A DNA stretch of 64,000 nucleotides from Nocardia salmonicida NBRC 13393 (GCF_001613085.1 NZ_BDBR01000030.1:1-64000); one strand, 5' to 3'; shown: positions 7,674-16,112, counted from the stretch's first letter. The notes: generated by a model not told the origin, from the sequence alone. Numbers and translations: made by a program.

Positions 7674-8930
7674 ATGGCCCTGGTTGTGCAGAAATTCGGC
7701 GGTTCGTCGGTAGCCACCGCGGAGCGGATCCGGCGGGTTGCCGAGCGGATCGTGGAGACGAAGAAGCAGGGGCACGATGTCGTGGTGGTCTGCTCGGCGA
7801 TGGGCGACACCACCGACGAGCTCCTCGAATTGGCGGGGCAGATCGCCTCGGCGCCGGAACCACGTGAGCTGGACATGCTGCTCACCGCCGGGGAGCGGAT
7901 CTCGAATGCCCTGGTAGCCATGGCTATTCATGCACTGGGGGCGGACGCCAGATCGTTGACCGGCTCCCAAGCCGGCGTGATCACCACCGGCGCGCACGGT
8001 CGCGCCAAGATCATCGATGTCGATCCGGGGCGGGTGCGCCGCGCCCTCGACGACGGTGAAGTGGTGTTGGTCGCCGGGTTCCAGGGCGTGAGCCAGGACA
8101 ACCACGATGTGACCACCCTCGGGCGCGGCGGCTCCGACACCACCGCTGTCGCGCTGGCCGCGGCGCTGCATGCTGATGTGTGCGAGATCTACACCGATGT
8201 CGACGGGGTCTTCACCGCCGACCCGCGCATCGTGGCCGACGCCCAGAAACTCGACCAGATCTCCTACGAGGAGATGCTGGAAATGGCGGCCTGCGGTTCG
8301 AAGGTTCTCATGCTGCGTTGCGTCGAATACGCGCGCCGCTACCAGGTGCCCGTGCACGTGCGCTCGTCCTACACCGACACGATCGGCACCACCGTCTTCG
8401 GTTCGATGGCCGACATCCCCGCCGACCAGGCCGTGCTCACCGGCGTCGCGCACGACCGTAACGAGGCCAAGGTCACCGTCGTCGGCCTGCCCGACGAACC
8501 CGGCTACGCGGCGAAGGTGTTCCGCGCGGTCGCCGACGCCGAGATCGGCATCGACATGGTCGTTCAGAACACCGGTACCGGTCGCACCGACATCACCTTC
8601 ACCCTGCCCGCCGCCGACGGCGCGCGTGCGGTCGCTCTGCTGCGCGAGCGCCGCGCCGAGATCGGCTTCGCAGATGTCCGCTACGACGACCGCGTCGGCA
8701 AGGTCTCGCTGATCGGCGCGGGTATGCGCAACAATCCGGGCGTCACCGCCTCCTTCTGCGAGGCGCTGGCCGAGGCGAACATCAATCTCGACCTGATCGC
8801 CACCTCGGAGATCCGCATCTCCGTGCTGGTCCGCGACACCGACCTCGACGACGCCGTGCGCATCCTGCACCGGGCCTTCGACCTCGGCGGTGCGGAAGTC
8901 GCCGTGGTGCACGGTGGAACGGGCAGATGA
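7674..8930 (+). CDS. lysC: Aspartate kinase (alpha subunit; beta-type internal start possible)
   Basis: Four hundred eighteen residues, full length. It phosphorylates aspartate, the first step toward lysine, threonine, methionine and diaminopimelate. The kinase motif KFGGSSV starts at residue 7, and the substrate/ATP segments TLGRGGSDT and EIYTDVDGVF follow. Two ACT domains fill the last 150 residues. An ATG at 8406 (residue 245, MADIPADQ) matches the place where actinobacterial lysC genes start the regulatory beta subunit. GGGAGAGGA precedes ATG 7674. Usually asd follows directly; here a hydrolase does. This suggests a second copy or a relocated gene. Confidence 0.93.
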   Translation: MALVVQKFGGSSVATAERIRRVAERIVETKKQGHDVVVVCSAMGDTTDELLELAGQIASAPEPRELDMLLTAGERISNALVAMAIHALGADARSLTGSQAGVITTGAHGRAKIIDVDPGRVRRALDDGEVVLVAGFQGVSQDNHDVTTLGRGGSDTTAVALAAALHADVCEIYTDVDGVFTADPRIVADAQKLDQISYEEMLEMAACGSKVLMLRCVEYARRYQVPVHVRSSYTDTIGTTVFGSMADIPADQAVLTGVAHDRNEAKVTVVGLPDEPGYAAKVFRAVADAEIGIDMVVQNTGTGRTDITFTLPAADGARAVALLRERRAEIGFADVRYDDRVGKVSLIGAGMRNNPGVTASFCEALAEANINLDLIATSEIRISVLVRDTDLDDAVRILHRAFDLGGAEVAVVHGGTGR

Positions 8931-8959
8931 GCCTGGTTGACGTCACGCCCGAGCCGGTA

Positions 8960-8983
8960 GTAATTTACCAATGAGTAAATTAC
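8960..8983. promoter_or_regulatory. Perfect AT-rich palindrome, probable operator
   Basis: GTAATTTAC (8960-8968) and GTAAATTAC (8975-8983) form a perfect 9-bp dyad with a 6-nt spacer in otherwise GC-rich DNA. It lies 17 nt upstream of the hydrolase start. The size and spacing fit a dimeric repressor such as TetR or MarR, but no regulator gene is adjacent. Confidence 0.6.
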
Positions 8984-8999
8984 CGAATCGGAGGGTTCG

Positions 9000-9845
9000 T
9001 TGAGTACCCAGTTGACCACCTTCACCAGGGCGGGACTCGAGTTCGACGTCGTCGACTCCGGCCCACCCGACGGCCCCGTCATCGTTGCGCTGCACGGCTT
9101 TCCGCAAACCGCCACCTCCCTGCGGCCGCTCACCGACTTGCTCAACACCCGCGGCTACCGCACCATCGCCCCGAACCAGCGCGGCTATTCGCCGGGCGCC
9201 CGCCCGGCGGGCCGCATGGCCTACCGTGTGCACGAACTCGTCGACGACGTGGTCGCGTTGATCGACGACATCGACCGTGGTCCGGTGCATCTGGTCGGAC
9301 ACGACTGGGGCGCGATGGTCGCCTGGTCGGTGGCCGCGGCCCGCCCCGAACTCGTCCGCACGCTGGTCACCGTGTCGGTGCCGCATCCTGGCGCCTTCAC
9401 CCGCTCGATGATCAGCAGCGATCAGCTGCTTCGCTCGTACTACATGGCGCTGTTCCAGCTGCCGGTGCTCCCGGAGCGCTTCATCCGCGCCCGGCCTGCC
9501 GTCTTCGACCAGATCTTGGCCAGATCCGGCATGTCCGCCGACGCGATCGCCCGCGTGCATACCGAGATCATCGATTCGGGCGCGCTCACCACCGCGTTGA
9601 ACTGGTATCGGGCACTGGCGATCACCACGCCGCGCGCCGTGACGGCGCGCGTCAGCGTGCCGGTGACGCATGTGTGGAGCACCGGCGACGTGGGGCTGAC
9701 CCGCCGCGGCGCCGAGCTGACCGGCGGATTCGTCACCGGTGACTACCGCCTTGCCGTGCTCGACGGCTCGCACTGGCTGCCGGAGGAGCACCCGGACGAA
9801 CTCGCCGCGCTGGTCATCGACCGGATCGAGTCGCTGCGGGGCTGA
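9000..9845 (+). CDS. Alpha/beta hydrolase, epoxide-hydrolase/dehalogenase type
   Basis: Two hundred eighty-one residues. The oxyanion motif HGFPQ is at 32-36, the nucleophile elbow G-H-D-W-G gives Asp102 as nucleophile, and the catalytic His is in DGSHW near residue 257. An Asp nucleophile points to soluble epoxide hydrolases or haloalkane/haloacetate dehalogenases rather than esterases. The start is TTG 9000, 4 nt after GGAGGG (8990-8995); no ATG fits better. A perfect palindrome precedes it, so it is probably repressor-controlled. It ends 5 nt before the convergent acetyltransferase gene. Confidence 0.85.
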   Translation: MSTQLTTFTRAGLEFDVVDSGPPDGPVIVALHGFPQTATSLRPLTDLLNTRGYRTIAPNQRGYSPGARPAGRMAYRVHELVDDVVALIDDIDRGPVHLVGHDWGAMVAWSVAAARPELVRTLVTVSVPHPGAFTRSMISSDQLLRSYYMALFQLPVLPERFIRARPAVFDQILARSGMSADAIARVHTEIIDSGALTTALNWYRALAITTPRAVTARVSVPVTHVWSTGDVGLTRRGAELTGGFVTGDYRLAVLDGSHWLPEEHPDELAALVIDRIESLRG

Positions 9846-9849
9846 GGTC

Positions 9850-10572
9850 TCAACCGATCGGCGAAGAAGCCAACGGCCGCAACGCTTCCACGGTCGCCGG
9901 GATCAACGGCGCGCGCCGCAAGGCCGCGCGGGCGGCCAGTTGCTCGATGATCCGCCCGCGCACCCCCGGCCACTCGTCGTGCAGGATCGAATAGAACGCG
10001 GTGTCACGCACTTCGCCGTCGAGCCCACGCGAATGTGCCCGTCGCACACCGTCACTCACCGCACCCAGGCGTTCGATCGCCGCCCGGGAGCGCAGGTTCC
10101 GGGCGTCGGCGCGCAGGGTCACCCGCCGCACGCCCCAGCTGTCGAAGGCGTGGGCCAACAGCATCAGCTTGGAGTCGAGATTGACCTGACCGCCCCGCAC
10201 CGCCGGGGTGAGCCAGGTGTTGCCGATCTCCACCGCGTCGGGGATCGCCCCGCCCGGCAACGCGGTGACCGGTTCGGCCGACAGCGGCCAGGTCAGCGGC
10301 CCCTGCCAGTAGTCGATCCGGGTGAATCGGGTCGCCCCGACTACACACTCGTCGGCGACGGTGACGATCGCGAAGGCCAGCGCCGTGCCTGCCAGCTGCG
10401 CCGCCTCGGCCTGGAAGACATAGGTGCGTGCCTCCTGTTCGCCGTGCGGGACGACAGTGAACCCGGCCGGTCCGTCGAGCGCGGCGGCCGCGGCGATCAG
10501 TCCGGGTACGTGGTGGGGTGCGAGAGGTTCCAGCCGTGCGATGCGGCCGTGGAGGATAACGGGTGCGGGCAT
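9850..10572 (-). CDS. GNAT-family N-acetyltransferase (RimJ/RimL-like)
   Basis: Two hundred forty residues. Residues 10-185 follow the RimJ/RimL pattern: a beta-strand with GATRF, the segment VEIGNTWLTPAVRG before the acetyl-CoA loop, then VTLRADARNLRSRAAIERLGA, the typical N-x-x-S-x-x-A-I-x-x-L-G signature of the C-terminal half. Such enzymes acetylate protein N-termini, amino acids or antibiotics; the acceptor cannot be told. It is convergent with the preceding hydrolase gene and followed upstream by a long non-coding stretch. Confidence 0.85.
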   Translation of the reverse strand: MPAPVILHGRIARLEPLAPHHVPGLIAAAAALDGPAGFTVVPHGEQEARTYVFQAEAAQLAGTALAFAIVTVADECVVGATRFTRIDYWQGPLTWPLSAEPVTALPGGAIPDAVEIGNTWLTPAVRGGQVNLDSKLMLLAHAFDSWGVRRVTLRADARNLRSRAAIERLGAVSDGVRRAHSRGLDGEVRDTAFYSILHDEWPGVRGRIIEQLAARAALRRAPLIPATVEALRPLASSPIG

Positions 10573-11149
10573 GGTGACCGGCGTCCCTTCGTCTGAGAGG
10601 GTCGCCGACAGCGCGAGGCGTGGATCTCACGCGGCACGCGATTTCGGCGAAGCGACACGAACGATCCAGCAGCATCGAAAAAACTAGATGCAAGATAGCC
10701 GACGCGAAGCGTTCGCCAGTTCGAACCCACGCGGATGTCGCGGCCGGAAAGTTTCGGGTCGCGATGATCGGTCCTACCGCGGGTCGATGCCCCCTTTCGC
10801 GGTGCTGAGGGCGCGCCGTGGCCCAGGGGGGAGATGTTCCGTGTCACGGCCCGGTTTCTGCGCGACATAGCGACCGAAGCGGTTCGGGGCGTGCGGGTTC
10901 GGGGTGGGTGTCGCACTCGTCGATCGGTCTTCGTCACGGTGCCGTGTCGAAGGGCTCGTGGACGTACCAACTGTATCGCGGTGCGAGTCGGGGCTCGTTT
11001 TCCCACGTCAGGGCCGTAACGGTTCGATAAATGACACGCATGTCGGCTTCTTGAGCGAATGTCCAGTTCAATGGGAGTTTCGCCAGTTCCAGCCCGTGTT
11101 CTTCAGATATGTAACGCGCGTTATCCCCTTGTGTCGCACAATTGTTCGA

Positions 11150-11165
11150 TGTGATGCAGATCACA
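11150..11165. promoter_or_regulatory. CRP/GlxR-type binding site
   Basis: TGTGA (11150-11154), a 6-nt spacer and TCACA (11161-11165) match the consensus TGTGA-N6-TCACA of cAMP-receptor proteins exactly. The site lies 199 nt upstream of the gene at 11364 and could act on an unannotated transcript start in between. Confidence 0.6.
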
Positions 11166-11218
11166 CCTCCTATTCTCTGACCTGCCCAGCTGGCAAGCTC
11201 GTAATTGCTGAACGTTAA

Positions 11219-11267
11219 CCGTTCGTGATCACCAACCGGATCGACGCCGATTCTCGGTCACGAACGG
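11219..11267. repeat. 10-bp inverted repeat upstream of 11364
   Basis: CCGTTCGTGA (11219-11228) is repeated inverted as TCACGAACGG (11258-11267) with 29 nt between. It may be two half-operators or an RNA hairpin in the 5' leader of the next gene. Confidence 0.45.
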
Positions 11268-11363
11268 CCCGCAGTCCGCCGCGGCGCGACGGTCATCGAA
11301 AGATCCGATACGGATCGTCTGTCGGCCGTATCGGGACGGCTGACCGGAAGGGGCCTAGTTGAA

Positions 11364-11654
11364 ATGAGCAGCTTCTACTTCGACTCGAACAGCAATCTTT
11401 CAGTTACCGAACGAAGTCGCCGCCTCGCCGCGACCTCGGCCGTCGAATCGTCCATCGCCCCGCTGGCGACGCCCGGGCTGATCCTCGGCCTGATCCTGCT
11501 CGGTCTCGGCGTGGCCGGCCTGCTGCGGCTCGGTGACTGGGTGGGCAATTACGGTTCCGTCCTGGTCGTGTTGGCCTATCTCCTCTATATGACCGCGGCT
11601 GTGAGCCTGGCGCTCTGGGGTGCGGTCAGCGTCTGGTCGCTGCATCGGCGATAG
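11364..11654 (+). CDS. Small two-helix membrane protein
   Basis: Ninety-six residues. The N-terminal 30 residues are polar. Two hydrophobic segments at about 35-55 (GLILGLILLGLGVAGLL) and 65-88 (VLVVLAYLLYMTAAVSLALW) predict two transmembrane helices, and the tail is short and basic (HRR). GGAAGGGG lies about 11 nt before ATG 11364. I do not recognise a family. The long upstream region with a CRP-type site suggests regulated expression. Confidence 0.65.
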   Translation: MSSFYFDSNSNLSVTERSRRLAATSAVESSIAPLATPGLILGLILLGLGVAGLLRLGDWVGNYGSVLVVLAYLLYMTAAVSLALWGAVSVWSLHRR

Positions 11655-11809
11655 TCCAGCGGTCGGCCGTGCGCGAGAGCCGGGCAAAAGCGACACTCGC
11701 TGGTTACGGTTCGACCGATGGATGGTGTCGGATGGCTACACGGTGCGTATTGTGGAATCTGGCAAATGTCGAGCATTTCGGTCGCCGGCGATTCCGATAA
11801 AAGCGTGTT

Positions 11810-11858
11810 GATCGGGGAATGTTATCCACCGCAGGGGGTGGGATAACATTCCCCGATC
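11810..11858. repeat. Perfect 18-bp inverted repeat upstream of the sugar transporter
   Basis: GATCGGGGAATGTTATCC (11810-11827) is followed after 13 nt by its exact reverse complement (11841-11858). The hairpin is strong but lacks a following T run, so it may be an attenuator, a protein-binding dyad or a terminator for the upstream gene. The rest of 11655-11971 shows no gene. Confidence 0.65.
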
Positions 11859-11971
11859 GTCACTTACCTCTCGTCGCCGACGAAATGTGCGTGGATTTCG
11901 AGCTGTTGCCGAGCTTCCGAGCTCGATTAAGGTGCAGGAATCGACCTACTCCATCCGGCGGAGGTGTGGAC

Positions 11972-13456
11972 ATGCCCGATTCCCCTCGTGGATCCACCGA
12001 TAAGGAGCCGGAGCGGCTCGGCGCCATCATGAATCGGTCCGAGAAGGTGGTCGTTTCCCCGGTCGCCGTACCGCCGGTCGATTCCACGCCCGACTCGCCC
12101 GAACGGGTCGCGATGCGGGCCGAGATCAAGAAGTTCGTGCTCACCGTCGTCGTCATCGCCGCGCTCGGCGGCGCGCTGTTCGGCTACGACACCGGCGTCA
12201 TCTCCGGCGTGCTGGTCTACCTCACGCCCGACTTCGCGCTCAGTCAGACCCAGGTCGGCGTCATCACGAGTTCGCTGCTCATCGGCGCCGCGATCGGCTC
12301 GATCACCGGCGGCTGGATGGCCGACCGGTGGGGCAGACGGATGACGCTGCTGTTCGCAGGCGCCCTGTTCTTCGTCGGTGCGCTCGCCCAGGCGCTCGCA
12401 CCCGATGCCACGGTCATGATCATCACCCGCCTGGTCCTCGGCGTCGCCGTCGGTACCGCCTCGCTGGTGGTGCCCATGTACGTCTCCGAGATCTCCCCGC
12501 CGACCTATCGCGGGCGCCTGGTTTCGATGAACTCGCTGATGATCGCCAGCGGGCAGTTGCTGGCCTACATCGTCAACGCACTGCTCGCCCCGACCGGGAA
12601 CTGGCGGCTCATGCTCGCGATGGCGGCCATTCCCGCCGCGGCGCTCGTGATCGGCATGTATTTCATGCCGGATTCGCCGCGGTGGTACTTGAAGCAGGGC
12701 CGCACCGCTGATGCGAAGAAGGTGCTCGAGCGGTCCTACTACCCCGAGAACGTCGAGCCGACGATCGCCGAGATCGAACAGTCCGAAGCCGCTGACGAGG
12801 CGGTCAGGGACAGTTTGAGCGACCAGTTGCGCAAACCGAAGGTGCGCGCGCTGTTCTACACCGGCGTCGGATTGGCCTTGATTCAGCAATTCGTCGGCGT
12901 CAATACCGTCATCTACTACGCGCCGTCCACTCTCGCCCAAGCGGGCATGGGTGACAACGCGGCGATCACTTCCTCGATCGGGATCGGTGTCGGCGCGGTG
13001 ATCGGCGTGATGCTCGGCATGAGCCTGGTCGACAAGATCGGCAGGCGCCCGCCGATGTTCATCGGGCTGGGAATCATGGTCGTCGCGTTGGGCGGAATGG
13101 GTCTGATGGAAGGACTCACGCAGAGCACCGCCACCGGCTACGTGTTGGTGACATTGATGATCGTCTACGTCTGCGCGTTCCAGCTCGGCGTCGGTGTCCC
13201 TACCTGGTTGCTGATCTCGGAGATCTTCCCCGCCCCGATCCGCGCCACCGCGATGAGTATCTGCACCTTCCTCATCTGGATGGGAAACTTCACCGTCTCC
13301 CTGATTTTCCCGCCGCTGGGCGAACTGTGGGGCGCCTCGACGATGTTCTTCCTCTTCGCGGTCGTCTCCGCGATCTCGCTGGTGTTCTGCTATCGCCGGG
13401 TGCCCGAGACCATGGGCCAGTCGCTCGACGACATCACCAACGAAGCGGAGAGCTGA
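11972..13456 (+). CDS. Sugar/polyol:proton symporter (MFS, SP family)
   Basis: Four hundred ninety-four residues with 12 predicted membrane helices. Signature motifs of the sugar porter family are all present: GYDTGVISG in helix 1, DRWGRR after helix 2, PDSPRWYLKQGR at the end of the first half, QQFVGVNTVIYYAP in helix 7, DKIGRRP after helix 8 and VPETMGQSLDDI at the C-terminus. It imports a hexose, pentose or polyol with a proton. ATG 11972 has GGAGG 8 nt upstream; a longer frame to 11819 runs through the hairpin and is unlikely. The N-terminal cytosolic tail of about 45 residues is longer than usual. Confidence 0.92.
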   Translation: MPDSPRGSTDKEPERLGAIMNRSEKVVVSPVAVPPVDSTPDSPERVAMRAEIKKFVLTVVVIAALGGALFGYDTGVISGVLVYLTPDFALSQTQVGVITSSLLIGAAIGSITGGWMADRWGRRMTLLFAGALFFVGALAQALAPDATVMIITRLVLGVAVGTASLVVPMYVSEISPPTYRGRLVSMNSLMIASGQLLAYIVNALLAPTGNWRLMLAMAAIPAAALVIGMYFMPDSPRWYLKQGRTADAKKVLERSYYPENVEPTIAEIEQSEAADEAVRDSLSDQLRKPKVRALFYTGVGLALIQQFVGVNTVIYYAPSTLAQAGMGDNAAITSSIGIGVGAVIGVMLGMSLVDKIGRRPPMFIGLGIMVVALGGMGLMEGLTQSTATGYVLVTLMIVYVCAFQLGVGVPTWLLISEIFPAPIRATAMSICTFLIWMGNFTVSLIFPPLGELWGASTMFFLFAVVSAISLVFCYRRVPETMGQSLDDITNEAES

Positions 13457-13492
13457 AAGAGCCTACGGGTAGGCTGACCAGGTGAAGCAACT

Positions 13493-14635
13493 GTGAAAAA
13501 CCTGACGGTCGGCGTCGTCGCGACCTCTCGCAAGGAAAACGAACATCGGCTGGCCATCCACCCGGCCCACTTCGACCGCATCAGTCCCGAACTGCGCGGT
13601 CAGATCTACCTGGAACACGGTTACGGTAATCGATTCGGTTACCGCGACGATGTCCTCGCCCCACTGGTAGCGGGCCATCGCACGCGAGAAGAGCTCTTCG
13701 CCGAATGTGATGTGCTGCTCCTGGCCAAGCCGTTGGCCGAAGATCTCGCGCAGATGCGCCCCGGCACGATCGTGTGGGGCTGGCCGCACTGTGTGCAGGA
13801 CGCGAGCATGACCCAATTGGCTGTCGACCGCGACCTGACCCTGATCGCCTGGGAGGCGATGAACCACTGGACCAAGTCGGGTGCGTTCAGCGTCCACGTG
13901 TTCCACAAGAACAACGAACTGGCCGGTTACTGCTCGGTCATGCACGCTCTCCAATTACGCGGCGTGAGTGGCGATTACGGTCGCCGGATGCGCGCGGCGG
14001 TGATCAGCTTCGGCGCCACCGCGCGTGGCGCGGTGCGGGCGCTGTCGGCGCTGGGGATCAGCGATGTGACGGTGCTGACCCAGCGCAGTGTGTCGGCGGT
14101 GGCCTCGCCGTTCGCCTCGGTGCGGATGCAGCATTTCAAGCGTGATCCAGCACTGCCGGGCCGGACACTCGCGCTGAAGGCACCGGAGCCGGGGCCGCTG
14201 GCGGAGATGCTGGCCAACTACGACGTGATCGTGAACTGCATGTTCCAGGACACCGAGGACCCGTTGACGTTCGTCATGAACGACGACCTCGAATTGTTCA
14301 CGCGCGGAACACTTTTCGTCGACGTCTCGTGCGACGAGGGAATGGGCTTCGAGTTCTCGCGCCCCACCTCGTTCGCCGATCCGATGTTCACCGTCGGTGA
14401 CGGACTGCACTACTACGGTGTCGACCACAGCCCCTCGTTCCTCTGGGACTCGGCGACGTGGGAGAACTCCGAAGCCCTGCTCGAGTACCTGCCCGTCGTG
14501 CTCGGCGGCCCCGAAGCGTGGGATGGCAGCGAAACGATTCGCCGGGCGATCGAGATTCGCGGCGGTCGGGTGCAGAACCCGCGGATCCTGTCGTTCCAGG
14601 GTCGCTCCGACACCTATCCGTACGCGGTGAACTGA
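13493..14635 (+). CDS. Alanine dehydrogenase / N5-(carboxyethyl)ornithine synthase-family enzyme
   Basis: Three hundred eighty residues. The N-terminus (VATSRKENEHRLAIHP) matches the AlaDH/PNT N-terminal domain, the segment AECDVLLLAKPL replaces the K-x-K-E-P of true alanine dehydrogenases, and a Rossmann segment AVISFGATARGAVRALSALG is near residue 170. The overall match is closer to the carboxyethylornithine-synthase and lysine/ornithine-type dehydrogenases than to L-alanine dehydrogenase. The start is GTG 13493. Immediately upstream, GTG 13482 after a TAGGCT box opens a four-codon frame whose TGA overlaps this start. A perfect 14-bp-stem terminator follows the gene. Confidence 0.7.
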   Translation: MKNLTVGVVATSRKENEHRLAIHPAHFDRISPELRGQIYLEHGYGNRFGYRDDVLAPLVAGHRTREELFAECDVLLLAKPLAEDLAQMRPGTIVWGWPHCVQDASMTQLAVDRDLTLIAWEAMNHWTKSGAFSVHVFHKNNELAGYCSVMHALQLRGVSGDYGRRMRAAVISFGATARGAVRALSALGISDVTVLTQRSVSAVASPFASVRMQHFKRDPALPGRTLALKAPEPGPLAEMLANYDVIVNCMFQDTEDPLTFVMNDDLELFTRGTLFVDVSCDEGMGFEFSRPTSFADPMFTVGDGLHYYGVDHSPSFLWDSATWENSEALLEYLPVVLGGPEAWDGSETIRRAIEIRGGRVQNPRILSFQGRSDTYPYAVN

Positions 14636-14646
14636 CCTTCGACCAT

Positions 14647-14680
14647 CAGCGGCGCACGGGGTATTTCCCGTGCGCCGCTG
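14647..14680 (+). terminator. Intrinsic terminator-like hairpin
   Basis: CAGCGGCGCACGGG (14647-14660) pairs perfectly with CCCGTGCGCCGCTG (14667-14680) across a 6-nt loop, 12 nt after the stop of the dehydrogenase gene. There is only a weak U tail, as usual in actinobacteria. Confidence 0.8.
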
Positions 14681-14773
14681 GTCTGTCTGGTCGAAATCGG
14701 TTGGCCGGTTCCTGGCATATGCGCAGTAAGATGGCAGGAAATCGAGAGTTATTCGCAATGGCGAGGAGCGGCG

Positions 14774-15253
14774 ATGGATGGACACGACGCCGCGTGGAAC
14801 GAGCGAGTGCGCGGTGAGAACACCACCCAGCGCCTCGATCGGAACTGGTCCTCGCTCCTGCAGGAATTGCGCGTCTTGCAGACCGGCGTCCAGGTGCTGA
14901 CCGGCTTCCTGCTGACCTTGCCGTTCCAATCCAGGTTCGACACCCTGAACACCCCGTTGCGTGTTGTCTACCTCGTGGTGGTTTCCGCCGCCGTCGCGGC
15001 GACCGCGCTGCTGGTCGCCCCGGTGGCTATGCACCGGGTGCTGTTCCGCCGACATCGTCTCGATGTGCTCGTGATCGGCGCCCACCGCCTGGCACTCGTC
15101 GGAATCGCGCTGCTCGGCGTCGCGTTGAGCGGCATGGCGGTGCTGATCTTCGATATGGTCATCGGCACGGCCGCGGGCGTCATCGCGGGAATTGTCGCGG
15201 CTGTGCTGTTTCTCGGTCTCTGGGTGATCCAGCCGTTGCTTTATCGGCGCTAG
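14774..15253 (+). CDS. DUF6328-type four-helix membrane protein
   Basis: One hundred fifty-nine residues. A polar N-terminus with ENTTQRLDRNWSSLLQELRVLQTGVQVLTGFLL... precedes four hydrophobic segments at about 40-55, 63-85, 102-124 and 128-152. The start motif and Leu-rich first helix are typical of the DUF6328 family, common in actinobacteria and of unknown function. GAGGAG lies 5 nt before ATG 14774. Its last 74 nt overlap the convergent regulator gene. Confidence 0.75.
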   Translation: MDGHDAAWNERVRGENTTQRLDRNWSSLLQELRVLQTGVQVLTGFLLTLPFQSRFDTLNTPLRVVYLVVVSAAVAATALLVAPVAMHRVLFRRHRLDVLVIGAHRLALVGIALLGVALSGMAVLIFDMVIGTAAGVIAGIVAAVLFLGLWVIQPLLYRR

Positions 15254-16112
15254 TCAAGCCGAGCAGGCCGAGGGCGAAATCCGCGTAGGCGGTGGCGATC
15301 TGTTCGGGGGAGGACGGGCCGTCGAGTCGGAACCATTGGGGGAGCGCGGTGCACATCGTCGCGATGGCTCGCCCCGCGTCGCGGGCACGGTCGGTCGATC
15401 TGTCCGCTTCGGCGAGCGCGGTGTCGATGTCGGCATCGAGAAGGTACTGGATCTCGTTGCGGGAGGCCGTGATTCGATTGCGATCGGCCGGGTTCAGGCT
15501 GCGCATCTCGCTGGCGCCGATGAAGGCGAGTTCGCGGTGGTGGGTGTGGAACAGCGCGAGTGCCTCGACGACACGGATCACCCGTTCGCGGCCGTTCGCG
15601 CCGTCGAGACGTGCCGCGCGCACCCGCCGGTGCAATTCGTCCATGGTGAGGTCGAGTGCGCGGACCAGCAGGTCCTGTTTGTCGCGGTAGTGGTGGTAGA
15701 CGCCGGGCACGCTCATGCCGGCGCGCGCCGCGATCGAGCGCATCGTGGCGCCGTGGTAGCCGGTCTCGACGAAGGAGTCGATGGCGGCGGCGAGCACCGG
15801 GTCGATATCCAGCGGCGGGAACTCGCGCCAGGAATCCGCTGTGGCGCCGGTGTGCGGGCTGGGTTCGTCGGGGCGGGCATCGTGCGCGCGGCGCGGCTGG
15901 TCGCCGATCAGCCAGGCCACCGTCGTGCCCAACTCGACAGCAAGGGATCGCAGACGTGCGACCGATGCGCCGGTCTTGCCGGTCTCGACGGCGCTCAGGG
16001 TGGCCGGACTGACGCCGATCCGCTGGGCGACCGCCCGCAGTGACAGCCCCGCCGCTGTCCTCGCCTGGCGCACCCGCGCGCCCACTGCGTGTTCGGTTGC
16101 CGTCGACTCCAT
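15180..16112 (-). CDS. Fused XRE-TetR transcriptional regulator
   Basis: Three hundred ten residues with two DNA-binding domains. Residues 10-65 are an XRE helix-turn-helix (VRQARTAAGLSLRAVAQRIG, then SPATLSAVETGKTGA). Residues 110-155 are a TetR helix-turn-helix (GATMRSIAARAGMSVPGVYHHY), and the rest is a TetR ligand-binding domain that is probably TetR_C-like. The start at ATG 16112 is chosen because family homology begins there. The dyad at 16115-16133 overlaps its promoter, suggesting autoregulation. It is divergent from the acyl-CoA dehydrogenase it probably controls, and an acyl-CoA ligand is a reasonable guess. Confidence 0.85.
   Translation of the reverse strand: MESTATEHAVGARVRQARTAAGLSLRAVAQRIGVSPATLSAVETGKTGASVARLRSLAVELGTTVAWLIGDQPRRAHDARPDEPSPHTGATADSWREFPPLDIDPVLAAAIDSFVETGYHGATMRSIAARAGMSVPGVYHHYRDKQDLLVRALDLTMDELHRRVRAARLDGANGRERVIRVVEALALFHTHHRELAFIGASEMRSLNPADRNRITASRNEIQYLLDADIDTALAEADRSTDRARDAGRAIATMCTALPQWFRLDGPSSPEQIATAYADFALGLLGLTSADKATAGSPRDRETAQPRQFPR

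Larger units (their letters stand above)
10573..11363. other. Long non-coding stretch with several palindromes
   Basis: No confident gene in 790 bp. A 76-codon minus-strand frame (10934-11164, GTG start) has plausible composition but no ribosome binding site and no family, so it may be a small gene or a gene remnant. The right third is richer in A/T and carries a CRP-type dyad (11150-11165), TAACGCGCGTTA (11112-11123) and a 10-bp inverted repeat (11219-11228, 11258-11267), all upstream of the membrane protein at 11364. Confidence 0.5.

Noticed and set aside
7473..8912. Upstream continuation of the homoserine-dehydrogenase-like frame
   Set aside because: It is antisense to the aspartokinase gene, and its sequence looks like antisense translation; homology begins at 7472.
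10934..11164. 76-codon minus-strand frame in the 0.8 kb gap
   Set aside because: Composition is protein-like, but the GTG start lies inside the CRP-type dyad and there is no ribosome binding site or recognisable family; left as a possible remnant.
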